NCBI GenBank assembly: GCA_012511915.1 | Contig: JAAZFB010000201.1 | Span: 1 to 5,358 of the forward strand | Reading direction: 5' to 3' | From: Clostridiaceae bacterium | GTDB taxonomy: Bacteria; Bacillota; Clostridia; Monoglobales; Firm-18 | DNA: 5,358 bases | In this document: positions 1 to 5,321 of the stretch, in pieces | How positions within the stretch are numbered: the first letter of the stretch is position 1 | How the letters are laid out: each line of letters begins with the position of its first letter | Translations under genes and position numbers: made by a program | The notes under the pieces: model-generated | Seen by the model: the letters and a program-made list of their open reading frames with translations, nothing else | Database searches by the model: none | What the model was told of the DNA's origin: nothing

Positions 1-129
1 AATAAAAACCGACTGTCTTTGCGGTCTTTTCCCCGCTCGACTTTCGAATTTTTCGGTTAAATAACAATGGTTATTCGCCCTCAAAATTCAAAACCCGAAC
101 AGAAAAAATCCTCGCAAATCTTAGTTGAT

Positions 130-190
130 TTTTAATTAGTGTTTAGTATTACAAAAAAAGTTTGTCAATATTTTAAATAAGGAATAGTAT
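130..190 (-). repeat. Degenerate intergenic repeat, minus orientation
   Basis: Read on the minus strand, 190 down to 167 matches the left arm of the plus-strand repeat at 2466-2489 at 23 of 24 bases (ATACTATTCC, then TATTTAAAATATT against CATTTAAAATATT). The following hairpins of that family are almost gone here: only GACAAAC, a T-run and AATACTAA remain. The stretch 130-151 also matches 3310-3331 at 21 of 22 bases (it contains AGTGTTTAGTATTA), so two repeat families seem to meet or share an end here. Positions 1-129 contain nested imperfect inverted repeats (GAATTTT 46-52 with AAAATTC 83-89, and AATAAC 60-65 with GTTATT 70-75) but no gene I can support. Confidence 0.6.
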
Positions 191-234
191 AAAAGGATGG
201 TATCATAGTTGTTGGTTTTTGTCAGACCTTCTAC

Positions 235-262
235 AATAATCGCATTTTGTGCGATTATTTTT
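235..262 (+). terminator. Rho-independent terminator-like hairpin
   Basis: There is a perfect 10-bp stem, AATAATCGCA (235-244) with TGCGATTATT (250-259), around a TTTTG loop. The 3' arm runs into a T-run (258-262). The stem is AT-rich, so it is weaker than the other terminators in this window. It lies upstream of the pckG promoter and probably ends transcription of a gene left of the window. A regulatory hairpin is the alternative. Confidence 0.5.
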
Positions 263-275
263 GTGTAATTTTTTA

Positions 276-305
276 TTGACTTTTTTACCCTTTTTAGGAT
301 ATAGT
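276..305 (+). promoter_or_regulatory. Sigma-A type promoter of pckG
   Basis: A -35 box TTGACT (276-281) and a -10 box TATAGT (300-305) are separated by 18 bp. Transcription would begin near 312, giving a leader of about 125 nt before the pckG start at 439. The leader contains a T7A7 palindrome (330-343) but no riboswitch or leader structure that I recognise. Confidence 0.6.
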
Positions 306-425
306 ATATATTAGGGAAGAATGTTTTGCTTTTTTTAAAAAAACGCACACTCACGAAACATGGAAATAAAAAATTTATGTCTGTTGAATAGTCCACATGG
401 GTAATTATTCTTATGGCAAAAGCGA

Positions 426-432
426 AGGGAGA
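426..432 (+). promoter_or_regulatory. Ribosome binding site that sets the pckG start
   Basis: AGGGAGA lies 6 nt before the ATG at 439. The earlier in-frame ATG at 397 has no purine-rich site before it, and the 14 residues it would add have no counterpart in the PEPCK family. The start at 439 is therefore preferred. Confidence 0.75.
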
Positions 433-438
433 ATTCTA

Positions 439-2235
439 ATGATTTCCAACAACAAAAAAGCTAACGATTGGGTACAGGAAGTGGCACGGCTTTGTAAACC
501 GGACAACATTTATTGGTGCGATGGTTCGCAAGAGGAATATGATCGGTTAACAAAAGAGTTGATTGATTCGGGGGCTGCAACACCCTTAAATCCCGAGAAA
601 AGACCGGGGTGTATATTATTTCGGAGCCATCCTTCGGATGTTGCACGTGTTGAGGATAGAACTTATATTTCATCCTTAAAACAGGAGGATGCGGGACCTA
701 CTAACAACTGGGTTGATCCGGTTGAACTCAAAGAAACCATGTCGCAACTATATGATGGTTGTATGAAGGGCAGGACACTTTATGTAATACCCTTTTCTAT
801 GGGGCCGATAGGCTCACCCATTTCAAAGATTGGGATAGAAATCACCGACAGTATATATGTTGTTATAAACATGCGAATTATGACCAGAATGGGTAAAGCG
901 GCACTCGATGTACTTGGCAGCGATGGTGAGTTTGTTAAATGTCTTCATTCTGTGGGCGCTCCTTTGGCAGAAGGCGAGCAGGACGTTGCATGGCCTTGCG
1001 CACCGATGGAGCAGAAGTATATCAGTCATTTCCCGGAGGAGAGAACAATATGGTCATATGGTTCGGGCTACGGCGGTAATGCTTTGCTAGGGAAAAAGTG
1101 CTTTGCCCTGCGTATAGCATCGGTTCAAGCCCGTGACGAAGGATGGTTGGCAGAGCATATGCTGATTTTACGGCTTACCGATCCGGACGGGAATAAAACT
1201 TATATAGCCGGTGCATTCCCAAGTGCTTGCGGCAAAACAAACCTTGCAATGCTGATACCCACAATACCCGGGTGGAAGGTTGAAACAATAGGCGATGATA
1301 TAGCATGGATGAAATTTGGTGCCGACGGAAGGCTTTATGCGATAAATCCCGAGGCGGGCTTTTTCGGTGTTGCACCGGGAACGTCTTTAGATTCTAACCC
1401 CAATGCAATGCACAGTATTGAAAAAAATACTATATTCACCAATGCTGCACTTAAAGATGACGGAGATATTTGGTGGGAAGGTATAGGCGACGATGCACCG
1501 GATCATCTTATTGATTGGAAGGGCAACGACTGGGCTTCCTCTTCATCAGAAAAAGCAGCGCATCCGAATGCGAGATTTACCGTACCCGCAAGTCAATGTC
1601 CGGTAATAGCACCTGAATGGGAAGACCCCAGCGGTGTACCGATCTCGGCAATTTTAATAGGAGGAAGACGGCCAAATACAGTTCCATTGGTGCACGAGAG
1701 TTTCGATTGGAACCATGGCATATTTATGGGCTCAATTATGGGTTCGGAAATCACCGCCGCAACAATTTCCGATAATATCGGACAGGTGCGCCGTGACCCG
1801 TTTGCAATGCTTCCGTTTATCGGTTATCATGTAGGCGATTATTTAAAGCACTGGCTTGAGATTGGCGATAAAACAACTGCAGATAAACTGCCTAAGATTT
1901 TTTATGTAAACTGGTTCCGAAAAAATGAACAGGGCAAGTTCATTTGGCCCGGATTTGGCGAAAATAGCCGTGTTCTTAAATGGGTTGCGCAAAGGGTATC
2001 CGGCAAAGGCAAAGCGGTAAAAACACCTATTGGCTATATGCCCGACAAAGATGCAATTGATTTAGAAGGCCTTAATATAAGCAACGCTCAAATGGATGAA
2101 TTGCTTTTTGTTGATAAAGAGCTTTGGTTGAAAGAGGTTGAATCAATTCGAAAGCATTATAAGAGCTACGGCGAAAAACTCCCTGTTGAATTAATAAAAC
2201 AACTGGAAGATTTAGAGAAAAGGCTTAAAGCTTAG
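439..2235 (+). CDS. pckG: Phosphoenolpyruvate carboxykinase (GTP)
   Basis: This enzyme interconverts oxaloacetate + GTP with PEP + CO2 + GDP, in the cytosol, for gluconeogenesis. In some Clostridia it instead fixes CO2 onto PEP. The product is 598 aa, full length for GTP-type PEPCK. Visible motifs are WSYGSGYGGNALLGKKC (205-221), the P-loop GAFPSACGKTN (258-268) with the family's reactive Cys264, the metal-binding kinase-2 motif GDDIAWM (285-291) and NPEAGFFGVAPG (303-314). The C-terminal lobe has the family's NWFRK and WPGFGENSRVLKW signatures. The ACGKTN P-loop and overall length point to the GTP class rather than the ATP class (PckA). The gene is monocistronic: its own promoter lies upstream and a strong terminator at 2392-2426 follows. 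Its TAG stop (2233-2235) sits inside the TTAGTATT end of the adjacent repeat. Confidence 0.97.
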   Translation: MISNNKKANDWVQEVARLCKPDNIYWCDGSQEEYDRLTKELIDSGAATPLNPEKRPGCILFRSHPSDVARVEDRTYISSLKQEDAGPTNNWVDPVELKETMSQLYDGCMKGRTLYVIPFSMGPIGSPISKIGIEITDSIYVVINMRIMTRMGKAALDVLGSDGEFVKCLHSVGAPLAEGEQDVAWPCAPMEQKYISHFPEERTIWSYGSGYGGNALLGKKCFALRIASVQARDEGWLAEHMLILRLTDPDGNKTYIAGAFPSACGKTNLAMLIPTIPGWKVETIGDDIAWMKFGADGRLYAINPEAGFFGVAPGTSLDSNPNAMHSIEKNTIFTNAALKDDGDIWWEGIGDDAPDHLIDWKGNDWASSSSEKAAHPNARFTVPASQCPVIAPEWEDPSGVPISAILIGGRRPNTVPLVHESFDWNHGIFMGSIMGSEITAATISDNIGQVRRDPFAMLPFIGYHVGDYLKHWLEIGDKTTADKLPKIFYVNWFRKNEQGKFIWPGFGENSRVLKWVAQRVSGKGKAVKTPIGYMPDKDAIDLEGLNISNAQMDELLFVDKELWLKEVESIRKHYKSYGEKLPVELIKQLEDLEKRLKA

Positions 2236-2369
2236 TATTTATACTATTTATCATTTAAAATATAGACAAACTTGTTTGTCTATATCGGTCGCAATTAGCG
2301 ACCGTGCTAAGGAAAATAGTATTTACTAATTCACGATTATGGTTTTATATTTGATGTGAATTAGTATTA
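2233..2369 (+). repeat. Structured intergenic repeat, copy A (three hairpins)
   Basis: The order of parts is as follows. A TAGTATTTATACTATT edge leads to an AT-rich arm (2241-2264) shared with copy B at 21 of 24 bases. Hairpin 1 pairs TATAGACAAA (2261-2270) with TTTGTCTATA (2275-2284). Hairpin 2 pairs CGGTCGC (2286-2292) with GCGACCG (2298-2304) around AATTA. Hairpin 3 pairs ACTAATTCAC (2325-2334) with GTGAATTAGT (2356-2365) around a 21-nt loop. The copy ends in TAGTATTA. No coding capacity is seen. Confidence 0.75.
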
Positions 2370-2391
2370 CCAAGATTTTTGTTCCTAATTT

Positions 2392-2426
2392 AAAAAGCCT
2401 GCTACACATAGGTAGCGGGCTTTTTT
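2392..2426 (+). terminator. Rho-independent terminator of pckG
   Basis: A 14-bp stem pairs 2392-2405 (AAAAAGCCTGCTAC) with 2412-2425 (GTAGCGGGCTTTTT), with one T-G wobble and a 6-nt loop. It ends in six T's. The A-run before the stem makes it potentially bidirectional. It lies between repeat copies A and B. Confidence 0.9.
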
Positions 2427-2462
2427 GCGCGCAAGACTACCGAAATATTCCTCCTAGATTTG

Positions 2463-2566
2463 ATAATACTATTCCTCATTTAAAATATTGACACATTCGT
2501 GTCAACAACGCTGTTGGCGTAATACTAATTCGCAATTAATGAAATTCTTCTAACGCGAATTAGTAA
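2463..2566 (+). repeat. Structured intergenic repeat, copy B (three hairpins)
   Basis: The arm at 2466-2489 matches copy A at 21 of 24 bases. Hairpin 1 pairs TTGACAC (2488-2494) with GTGTCAA (2499-2505). Hairpin 2 is short: ACGC (2508-2511) with GCGT (2517-2520), again with a 5-nt loop. Hairpin 3 pairs ACTAATTCGC (2524-2533) with GCGAATTAGT (2555-2564), again around exactly 21 nt. The stems differ from copy A by paired changes (CAC/GTG becomes CGC/GCG in hairpin 3), while the loops have diverged. It lies just upstream of the carD promoter. Confidence 0.75.
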
Positions 2567-2616
2567 AAAAGTCTTATTTTTTAATCACGGAGAATAATTT
2601 TGCACTTTAAATGTTT

Positions 2617-2645
2617 TTGACAAAAAGAACAAAAAGTAGTATAAT
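2617..2645 (+). promoter_or_regulatory. Consensus sigma-A promoter of carD
   Basis: TTGACA (2617-2622) and TATAAT (2640-2645) are both perfect consensus hexamers with an optimal 17-bp spacer. Transcription should start near 2652, leaving a very short leader that contains the ribosome binding site AAGGGGG (2654-2660). Confidence 0.88.
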
Positions 2646-2670
2646 TAGGGTATAAGGGGGTAGTAACCAA

Positions 2671-3174
2671 ATGTTTAATGTAGGTGACAAAATTGTCTAT
2701 CCTATGCACGGTGCCGGAATTATTGAAGCAATTGAAGAGAGAAAGATTTTGAAACAGAGACAATCGTATTATATAATGAAGATGCCTATTGGGGATATGA
2801 AAGTGATGATTCCCACAAACAACTGTGAAGAGATTGGCATTAGATATATTATCGATAAAACAACGGGCTGTGAAATATTGGCGATGTTTAAAAGCTTAAA
2901 ATCTGATGTGAACGACAACTGGAATAAGCGTTATCGCGAGAACATGTTAAAAATTCGTTCCGGCAACATACTAGATGTTTTAGATGTTGTCAAGTCTTTG
3001 ATGCTAAGGGAAAGGGGAAAGGGACTCTCGACAAGCGAACGTAAAATGCTGTGCAATGCTAAGCAGATTTTCATCAGCGAACTTGTGCTTGCAAAGGTTG
3101 CATTGTATGATGAAATTGAAAAAATTCTTGAACAAGCGGTCGATGAAGAATATAGTATATCGGACGACGAATAA
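2671..3174 (+). CDS. CarD/CdnL-family RNA polymerase-binding transcription regulator
   Basis: Proteins of this family bind the RNA polymerase beta subunit and act on the upstream edge of the promoter bubble, changing open-complex stability. This one is 167 aa, normal for the family. Residues 1 to about 55 form the CarD/TRCF RNAP-interacting domain, opening with VGDKIVYPMHGAGII. Residues from about 75 on are the helical DNA-contacting domain with NWNKRYREN. Its Trp84 corresponds to the tryptophan that wedges into the bubble in mycobacterial CarD. A helix with GLSTSERKMLCNAKQIF (118-134) follows, and the tail is acidic. The ATG has AAGGGGG ten bases upstream. The gene has its own consensus promoter and a terminator, so it is probably constitutive and independent of dpsA. 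The family call is firm. Which promoters it acts on cannot be read from the sequence. Confidence 0.93.
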   Translation: MFNVGDKIVYPMHGAGIIEAIEERKILKQRQSYYIMKMPIGDMKVMIPTNNCEEIGIRYIIDKTTGCEILAMFKSLKSDVNDNWNKRYRENMLKIRSGNILDVLDVVKSLMLRERGKGLSTSERKMLCNAKQIFISELVLAKVALYDEIEKILEQAVDEEYSISDDE

Positions 3175-3185
3175 TAAAACAACTT

Positions 3186-3211
3186 GCGGCGGCACAAACG
3201 GCCGCTTTTTT
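3186..3211 (+). terminator. Rho-independent terminator after carD
   Basis: GCGGC (3186-3190) pairs with GCCGC (3201-3205) around a 10-nt loop and is followed directly by six T's (3206-3211). It begins 11 bases after the carD stop. The stem is short but GC-rich. Confidence 0.75.
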
Positions 3212-3219
3212 GTTTATAC

Positions 3220-3331
3220 TAATACTCAACTAAATATTAATACTCAACTTAAGAACTTTGAATTTTTTCGTCAGGCAAGGCGGAAAAAAGTCAAAGTTTT
3301 TTGCTGTTATTTTAATCAGTGTTTAGTATTA
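3220..3331. repeat. Hairpin repeat with TAATACT-type inverted ends
   Basis: The left end is TAATACTCAACT, present twice (3220-3231 and 3238-3249, period 18). The right end is GTTTAGTATTA, close to the reverse complement of the left end. Between them is a long hairpin: AACTTTGAATTTTTTCG (3254-3270) pairs with CGGAAAAAAGTCAAAGTT (3281-3298), with one mismatch and one bulged base, around TCAGGCAAGG. The right-hand 22 bases (3310-3331) recur at 130-151. Short size, inverted ends and no coding capacity fit a MITE-like or REP-like element. Confidence 0.6.
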
Positions 3332-3355
3332 ATAAAAATAGCATTACAATACTTG

Positions 3356-3384
3356 CACATTACATTTTATGTCATCATAATATA
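3356..3384 (+). promoter_or_regulatory. Candidate sporulation (sigma-K-like) promoter of dpsA
   Basis: CATAATATA (3376-3384) fits the sigma-K -10 consensus CATANNNTA. An AC dinucleotide (3357-3358, in GCACA) lies 17 bp upstream, where the loose sigma-K -35 is expected. CATAATA would also satisfy a sigma-G -10. No good sigma-A promoter is seen between the carD terminator and dpsA. The region is AT-rich, so chance matches are likely. In Bacillus subtilis the orthologous spoVF operon is sigma-K dependent, which makes this plausible. Confidence 0.35.
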
Positions 3385-3425
3385 TAGCATAAAACTATAA
3401 CATTTATATCGGAGGTTAGTTTGAT

Positions 3426-4298
3426 TTGAATAATAGATTTCTTGTTTGTGGCGGGGATTTGCGTCAAGTCGAAATTGCCAATACTCTTTCCGATTATGGT
3501 TATGCTGTCGGTCTATACGGATTTCCGCAAGAAGTGGAACTTAAACCCTCCGTTAAATTATTCTCTATTTTAAATAAGGCGTTGGAATTTGCCGATGTTA
3601 TAATATTGCCGTTGCCATGCAGCCTTGATAATAAAACAATCAATATGCCAATGTCGGGAAAAAGACTATTAATATCGGAGCTTTTTGAGCAAATACAAAA
3701 TAGTCAAATAGTTGTTGCGGGCCATGTTTCAAGTGCAATAACCGGGATCGCACAGCAGTACAATGTATACATGTTAGATTATTATGATAGGGAAGAACTC
3801 AAAGTTTTAAATGCAATACCCACGGTTGAAGGTGCACTAAAAATAGCAATGGAAGAGACTGTATTTACCATTCATGGTAGCAGATGTATGGTAACCGGCT
3901 ATGGGCGAATCGGAAAACTGCTTTGCCATACTTTAAAAAGCTTGGGCGCTGTTGTTACTGCTTCTGCGCGGACACAGTCGGACCTGGCATGGATAAAAAC
4001 ATTTGGATATGACGCTGTTAAAACTGCAAGCATCGAAAGTATAGTGTCGGCGCAAGACATAATTTTTAATACAATCCCTTCAACTATTTTCGACAAAAAA
4101 ATTCTCGAACGGGTATCTAAGGACTGCCTTATTATCGATTTGGCAAGCAAACCCGGTGGGGTTGACATAAAAGCGGCATCCTTGCTTGGGATAAAAACAA
4201 TTTGGGCGTTATCAATTCCGGGTAAAGTGGCACCGGTGACTGCGGGGAGAATAATTGCAGACACCATTATAAACCTAATGAAAGAATTGGTGGTGTAA
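3426..4298 (+). CDS. dpsA: Dipicolinate synthase subunit A
   Basis: Together with DpsB it oxidises the diaminopimelate-pathway intermediate dihydrodipicolinate to dipicolinic acid. The mother cell makes this and it is loaded into the spore core as Ca-DPA. The product is 290 aa, close to Bacillus SpoVFA (about 297 aa). The N-terminal domain has FLVCGGDLRQVEIAN (5-19). NAIPTVEGAL (129-138) lies in the linker. A dinucleotide-binding Rossmann motif GYGRIG (158-163) follows. DLASKPGGVD (238-247) and IPGKVAPVTAG (264-274) are family signatures near the active site. The start is a TTG ten bases after GGAGG (3411-3415); the TTG at 3421 is out of frame and meets a stop at once. The gene abuts dpsB with a TAAATG junction, so the two are co-transcribed and probably translationally coupled. 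No damage is visible. Confidence 0.95.
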   Translation: MNNRFLVCGGDLRQVEIANTLSDYGYAVGLYGFPQEVELKPSVKLFSILNKALEFADVIILPLPCSLDNKTINMPMSGKRLLISELFEQIQNSQIVVAGHVSSAITGIAQQYNVYMLDYYDREELKVLNAIPTVEGALKIAMEETVFTIHGSRCMVTGYGRIGKLLCHTLKSLGAVVTASARTQSDLAWIKTFGYDAVKTASIESIVSAQDIIFNTIPSTIFDKKILERVSKDCLIIDLASKPGGVDIKAASLLGIKTIWALSIPGKVAPVTAGRIIADTIINLMKELVV

Positions 4299-4655
4299 AT
4301 GGTGGATCTTAACAGTTTGAAAATTGGTTTTGCCTTAACCGGATCATTCTGCACTATTCCTGAGGTTTTACCTTGGTTGTCTGAACTTGTAGCACAGGGG
4401 GCAGATGTTACACCGATTATGTCCGAGATAGTGTATTCAACCGATACGCGTTTTGGGAAAGCATCCGATCTTATATGTCAGGTTGAGGAGCTGACAGGGA
4501 AAAAAACAATACATTCAATAAGCGAGGCAGAGCCAATTGGCCCTAAAGGGATGTTGGATATATTAGTTATTGCCGCTTGCACCGGAAATACACTTTCAAA
4601 AATTGCAAACGGTATAAATGACTCTGCTGTTACAATGGCGTCAAATGCGGTATAG
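4299..4655 (+). CDS. dpsB: Dipicolinate synthase subunit B, 5' part only (interrupted)
   Basis: This is the flavoprotein-fold partner of DpsA. The visible 118 residues include GFALTGSFCT (10-19), DTRFG (49-53), EAEPIGPK (76-83) and IAACTGNTLSKIANGINDSA (91-110), all typical of DpsB/SpoVFB. The family is about 195-200 aa. Homology holds to about MASNA (113-117) and then ends abruptly at TAG (4653-4655), where the family continues with a stretch like LRN-x-x-PVV and later STNDALG. None of that is found in any frame downstream; an unrelated regulator gene occupies the space. The upstream part shows no decay: no stops, no frameshifts, and conserved residues kept. The start ATG follows the dpsA stop directly, with GGTGG (4289-4293) as a modest ribosome site. 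As it stands the product would lack about 40% of the protein and is probably inactive. A removable insertion is suspected. Confidence 0.88.
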   Translation: MVDLNSLKIGFALTGSFCTIPEVLPWLSELVAQGADVTPIMSEIVYSTDTRFGKASDLICQVEELTGKKTIHSISEAEPIGPKGMLDILVIAACTGNTLSKIANGINDSAVTMASNAV

Positions 4656-4662
4656 AGGTTAC
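4645..4662. other. Putative left attachment junction inside dpsB
   Basis: DpsB similarity stops within the codons at about 4645-4652 and foreign sequence begins at or just after them. Serine recombinases leave only a 2-bp crossover overlap, and tyrosine recombinases leave a short core, so the exact point cannot be fixed from one end. No inverted repeat characteristic of an IS end and no target duplication can be judged here. Confidence 0.45.
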
Positions 4663-4707
4663 GGCAACCCGGATAATCCCGAAATTAAGCGTAAAATTAA
4701 ATATTAA
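4645..4707 (+). other. 20-codon open frame crossing the junction
   Basis: This frame runs from ATG 4645 to TAA 4705-4707, is offset by one from dpsB, and ends 4 bases before the next gene. Its residues after the junction (RGYGNPDNPEIKRKIKY) look like an ordinary charged protein C-terminus rather than random translation. It has no clear ribosome site of its own. It may be chance, or the last codons of a gene whose main part lies at the other end of the inserted element. I do not recognise it. Confidence 0.15.
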
Positions 4708-4711
4708 AAAT

Positions 4712-5143
4712 ATGCAAATAGTGGACAAGCTTAACAAGATTGACACGTCAAAAGTAGGCGGCAAAGTGAAGTATTATCGGCTGCTTAACAAAATGAGCGT
4801 TGCGGAGCTGTCGGAGCTGACTGGAGTGAGCCGTGACAACATTTTGCAGTATGAAGAATGCGCTAACTTTTGCCCTCCCGCCTTTTGCGCGGCGGCGGCT
4901 AAGATTTGGGGAATTGAGCTGGAGCTGCTCAGTGATGATTTTATTGTATTTATCAATAGCGATTATGTTGCGAAAATTAACAGCGAAAAAGAAAGGACGG
5001 GGTTATCCTATTCCAAAATTGCCGAAAAATACGGCATAGCACCTGCCACTCTATTAGGCTGGGTAAAGGGCAAATATGCGCCGAGCAGGGCATCATTTCG
5101 GAAGTATATAAAAGATAATCCGCTGTTTTATGATAGTTTGTAG
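4712..5143 (+). CDS. XRE-like DNA-binding regulator with two helix-turn-helix motifs
   Basis: The 143-aa protein has two HTH units. Residues about 18-75 form a Cro/C1-type domain, with the recognition region SVAELSELTGVSRDNILQYE at 29-48. Residues about 99-133 form a second, homeodomain-like motif, with SKIAEKYGIAPATLLGWVKG at 101-120 followed by a basic stretch. There is no signal peptide and no membrane segment. Such small regulators are common at the ends of prophages and integrative elements, where they repress the element's own promoters. The operator-like repeats beginning at its stop codon suit that role. No Shine-Dalgarno site precedes the ATG, and the frame stays open upstream to 4622 without another standard start, so its true N-terminus or expression signals may be altered by the insertion. 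The specific function is unknown. Confidence 0.75.
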   Translation: MQIVDKLNKIDTSKVGGKVKYYRLLNKMSVAELSELTGVSRDNILQYEECANFCPPAFCAAAAKIWGIELELLSDDFIVFINSDYVAKINSEKERTGLSYSKIAEKYGIAPATLLGWVKGKYAPSRASFRKYIKDNPLFYDSL

Positions 5144-5195
5144 GGTTATAATCGCAAAAGTATCGTCTAATAGAAAGTTTTGCGGTTATAATCAC
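5143..5195. promoter_or_regulatory. Operator-like inverted repeat with TTATAA cores
   Basis: GGGTTATAATCGCAAAAG (5143-5160) and GTTTTGCGGTTATAATC (5177-5193) are inverted copies. The reverse complement of the first reads CTTTTGCGATTATAACC, which agrees at 14 of 17 positions. The 9-mer GTTATAATC occurs at 5145-5153, 5185-5193 and 5250-5258; the last one contains the -10 box of the next promoter. The first copy overlaps the regulator's stop codon. The likely role is binding sites for the regulator encoded just upstream. A hairpin in the mRNA is the alternative. Confidence 0.4.
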
Positions 5196-5228
5196 ATTTT
5201 AAATCATGTAAAGTTTAAAATTGAGACG

Positions 5229-5257
5229 TTGAGCTCTTTGCGTTTTTGTGTTATAAT
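5229..5257 (+). promoter_or_regulatory. Sigma-A promoter with flanking inverted half-sites
   Basis: TTGAGC (5229-5234) and TATAAT (5252-5257) are 17 bp apart. ACGTTGA (5226-5232) and its perfect reverse complement TCAACGT (5257-5263) overlap the -35 and the downstream edge of the -10. Their centres are 31 bp apart, about three helical turns. This is a plausible repressor arrangement. The promoter reads into the gene starting at 5322. Confidence 0.65.
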
Positions 5258-5272
5258 CAACGTAATAAGAAG

Positions 5273-5301
5273 CTGTTTTATCACGACCAAGTGAAAAACA
5301 G
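5273..5301 (+). other. Hairpin in the leader of the 5322 gene
   Basis: CTGTTTTATCAC (5273-5284) pairs with GTGAAAAACAG (5291-5301), leaving one bulged base and a 6-nt loop. It lies between the predicted transcription start (about 5264) and the ribosome site (5311-5316). No T-run follows, so it is not a standard terminator. It could be a leader structure or another protein-binding palindrome. Confidence 0.4.
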
Positions 5302-5321
5302 GAATTTGAAAAGGTGATTGA

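Noticed and set aside
330..343. T7A7 palindrome in the pckG leader as a terminator or operator
   Set aside because: It has no GC stem and lies only about 20 bases after the start site. It is most likely a simple A/T tract.
136..396. Minus-strand open frame of 86 codons upstream of pckG
   Set aside because: It runs through the repeat, terminator and promoter, and its composition is just that of AT-rich DNA. No initiation signals are convincing.
397..438. Upstream in-frame ATG that would lengthen PEPCK by 14 residues
   Set aside because: It has no ribosome binding site and no family counterpart for the added residues, whereas the ATG at 439 follows a good AGGGAGA site.
3056..3400. Open frame of 114 codons overlapping the 3' end of carD
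   Set aside because: It runs out of frame through carD, the terminator and the hairpin repeat, has low-complexity composition and no ribosome site. It is a shadow frame.
3899..4354. Minus-strand open frame of 151 codons opposite dpsA
   Set aside because: It lies entirely antisense to a well-conserved gene, with no start signals and no recognisable domain.
4653..4720. dpsB stop explained as a simple frameshift or point mutation
   Set aside because: In the +1 frame an R..GNP string faintly resembles the family's LRN-x-x-P stretch, but it continues DNPEIKRKIKY and a stop instead of the family's PVV...STNDALG region. The following DNA encodes a coherent unrelated protein, so no dpsB remainder is left to shift into.
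5188..5216. Minus-strand promoter (TTTACA, 16 bp, TATAAC) reading back across the regulator
   Set aside because: The hexamers are present but partly come from the palindromic TTATAA repeats, and no minus-strand gene lies ahead of it in the window.
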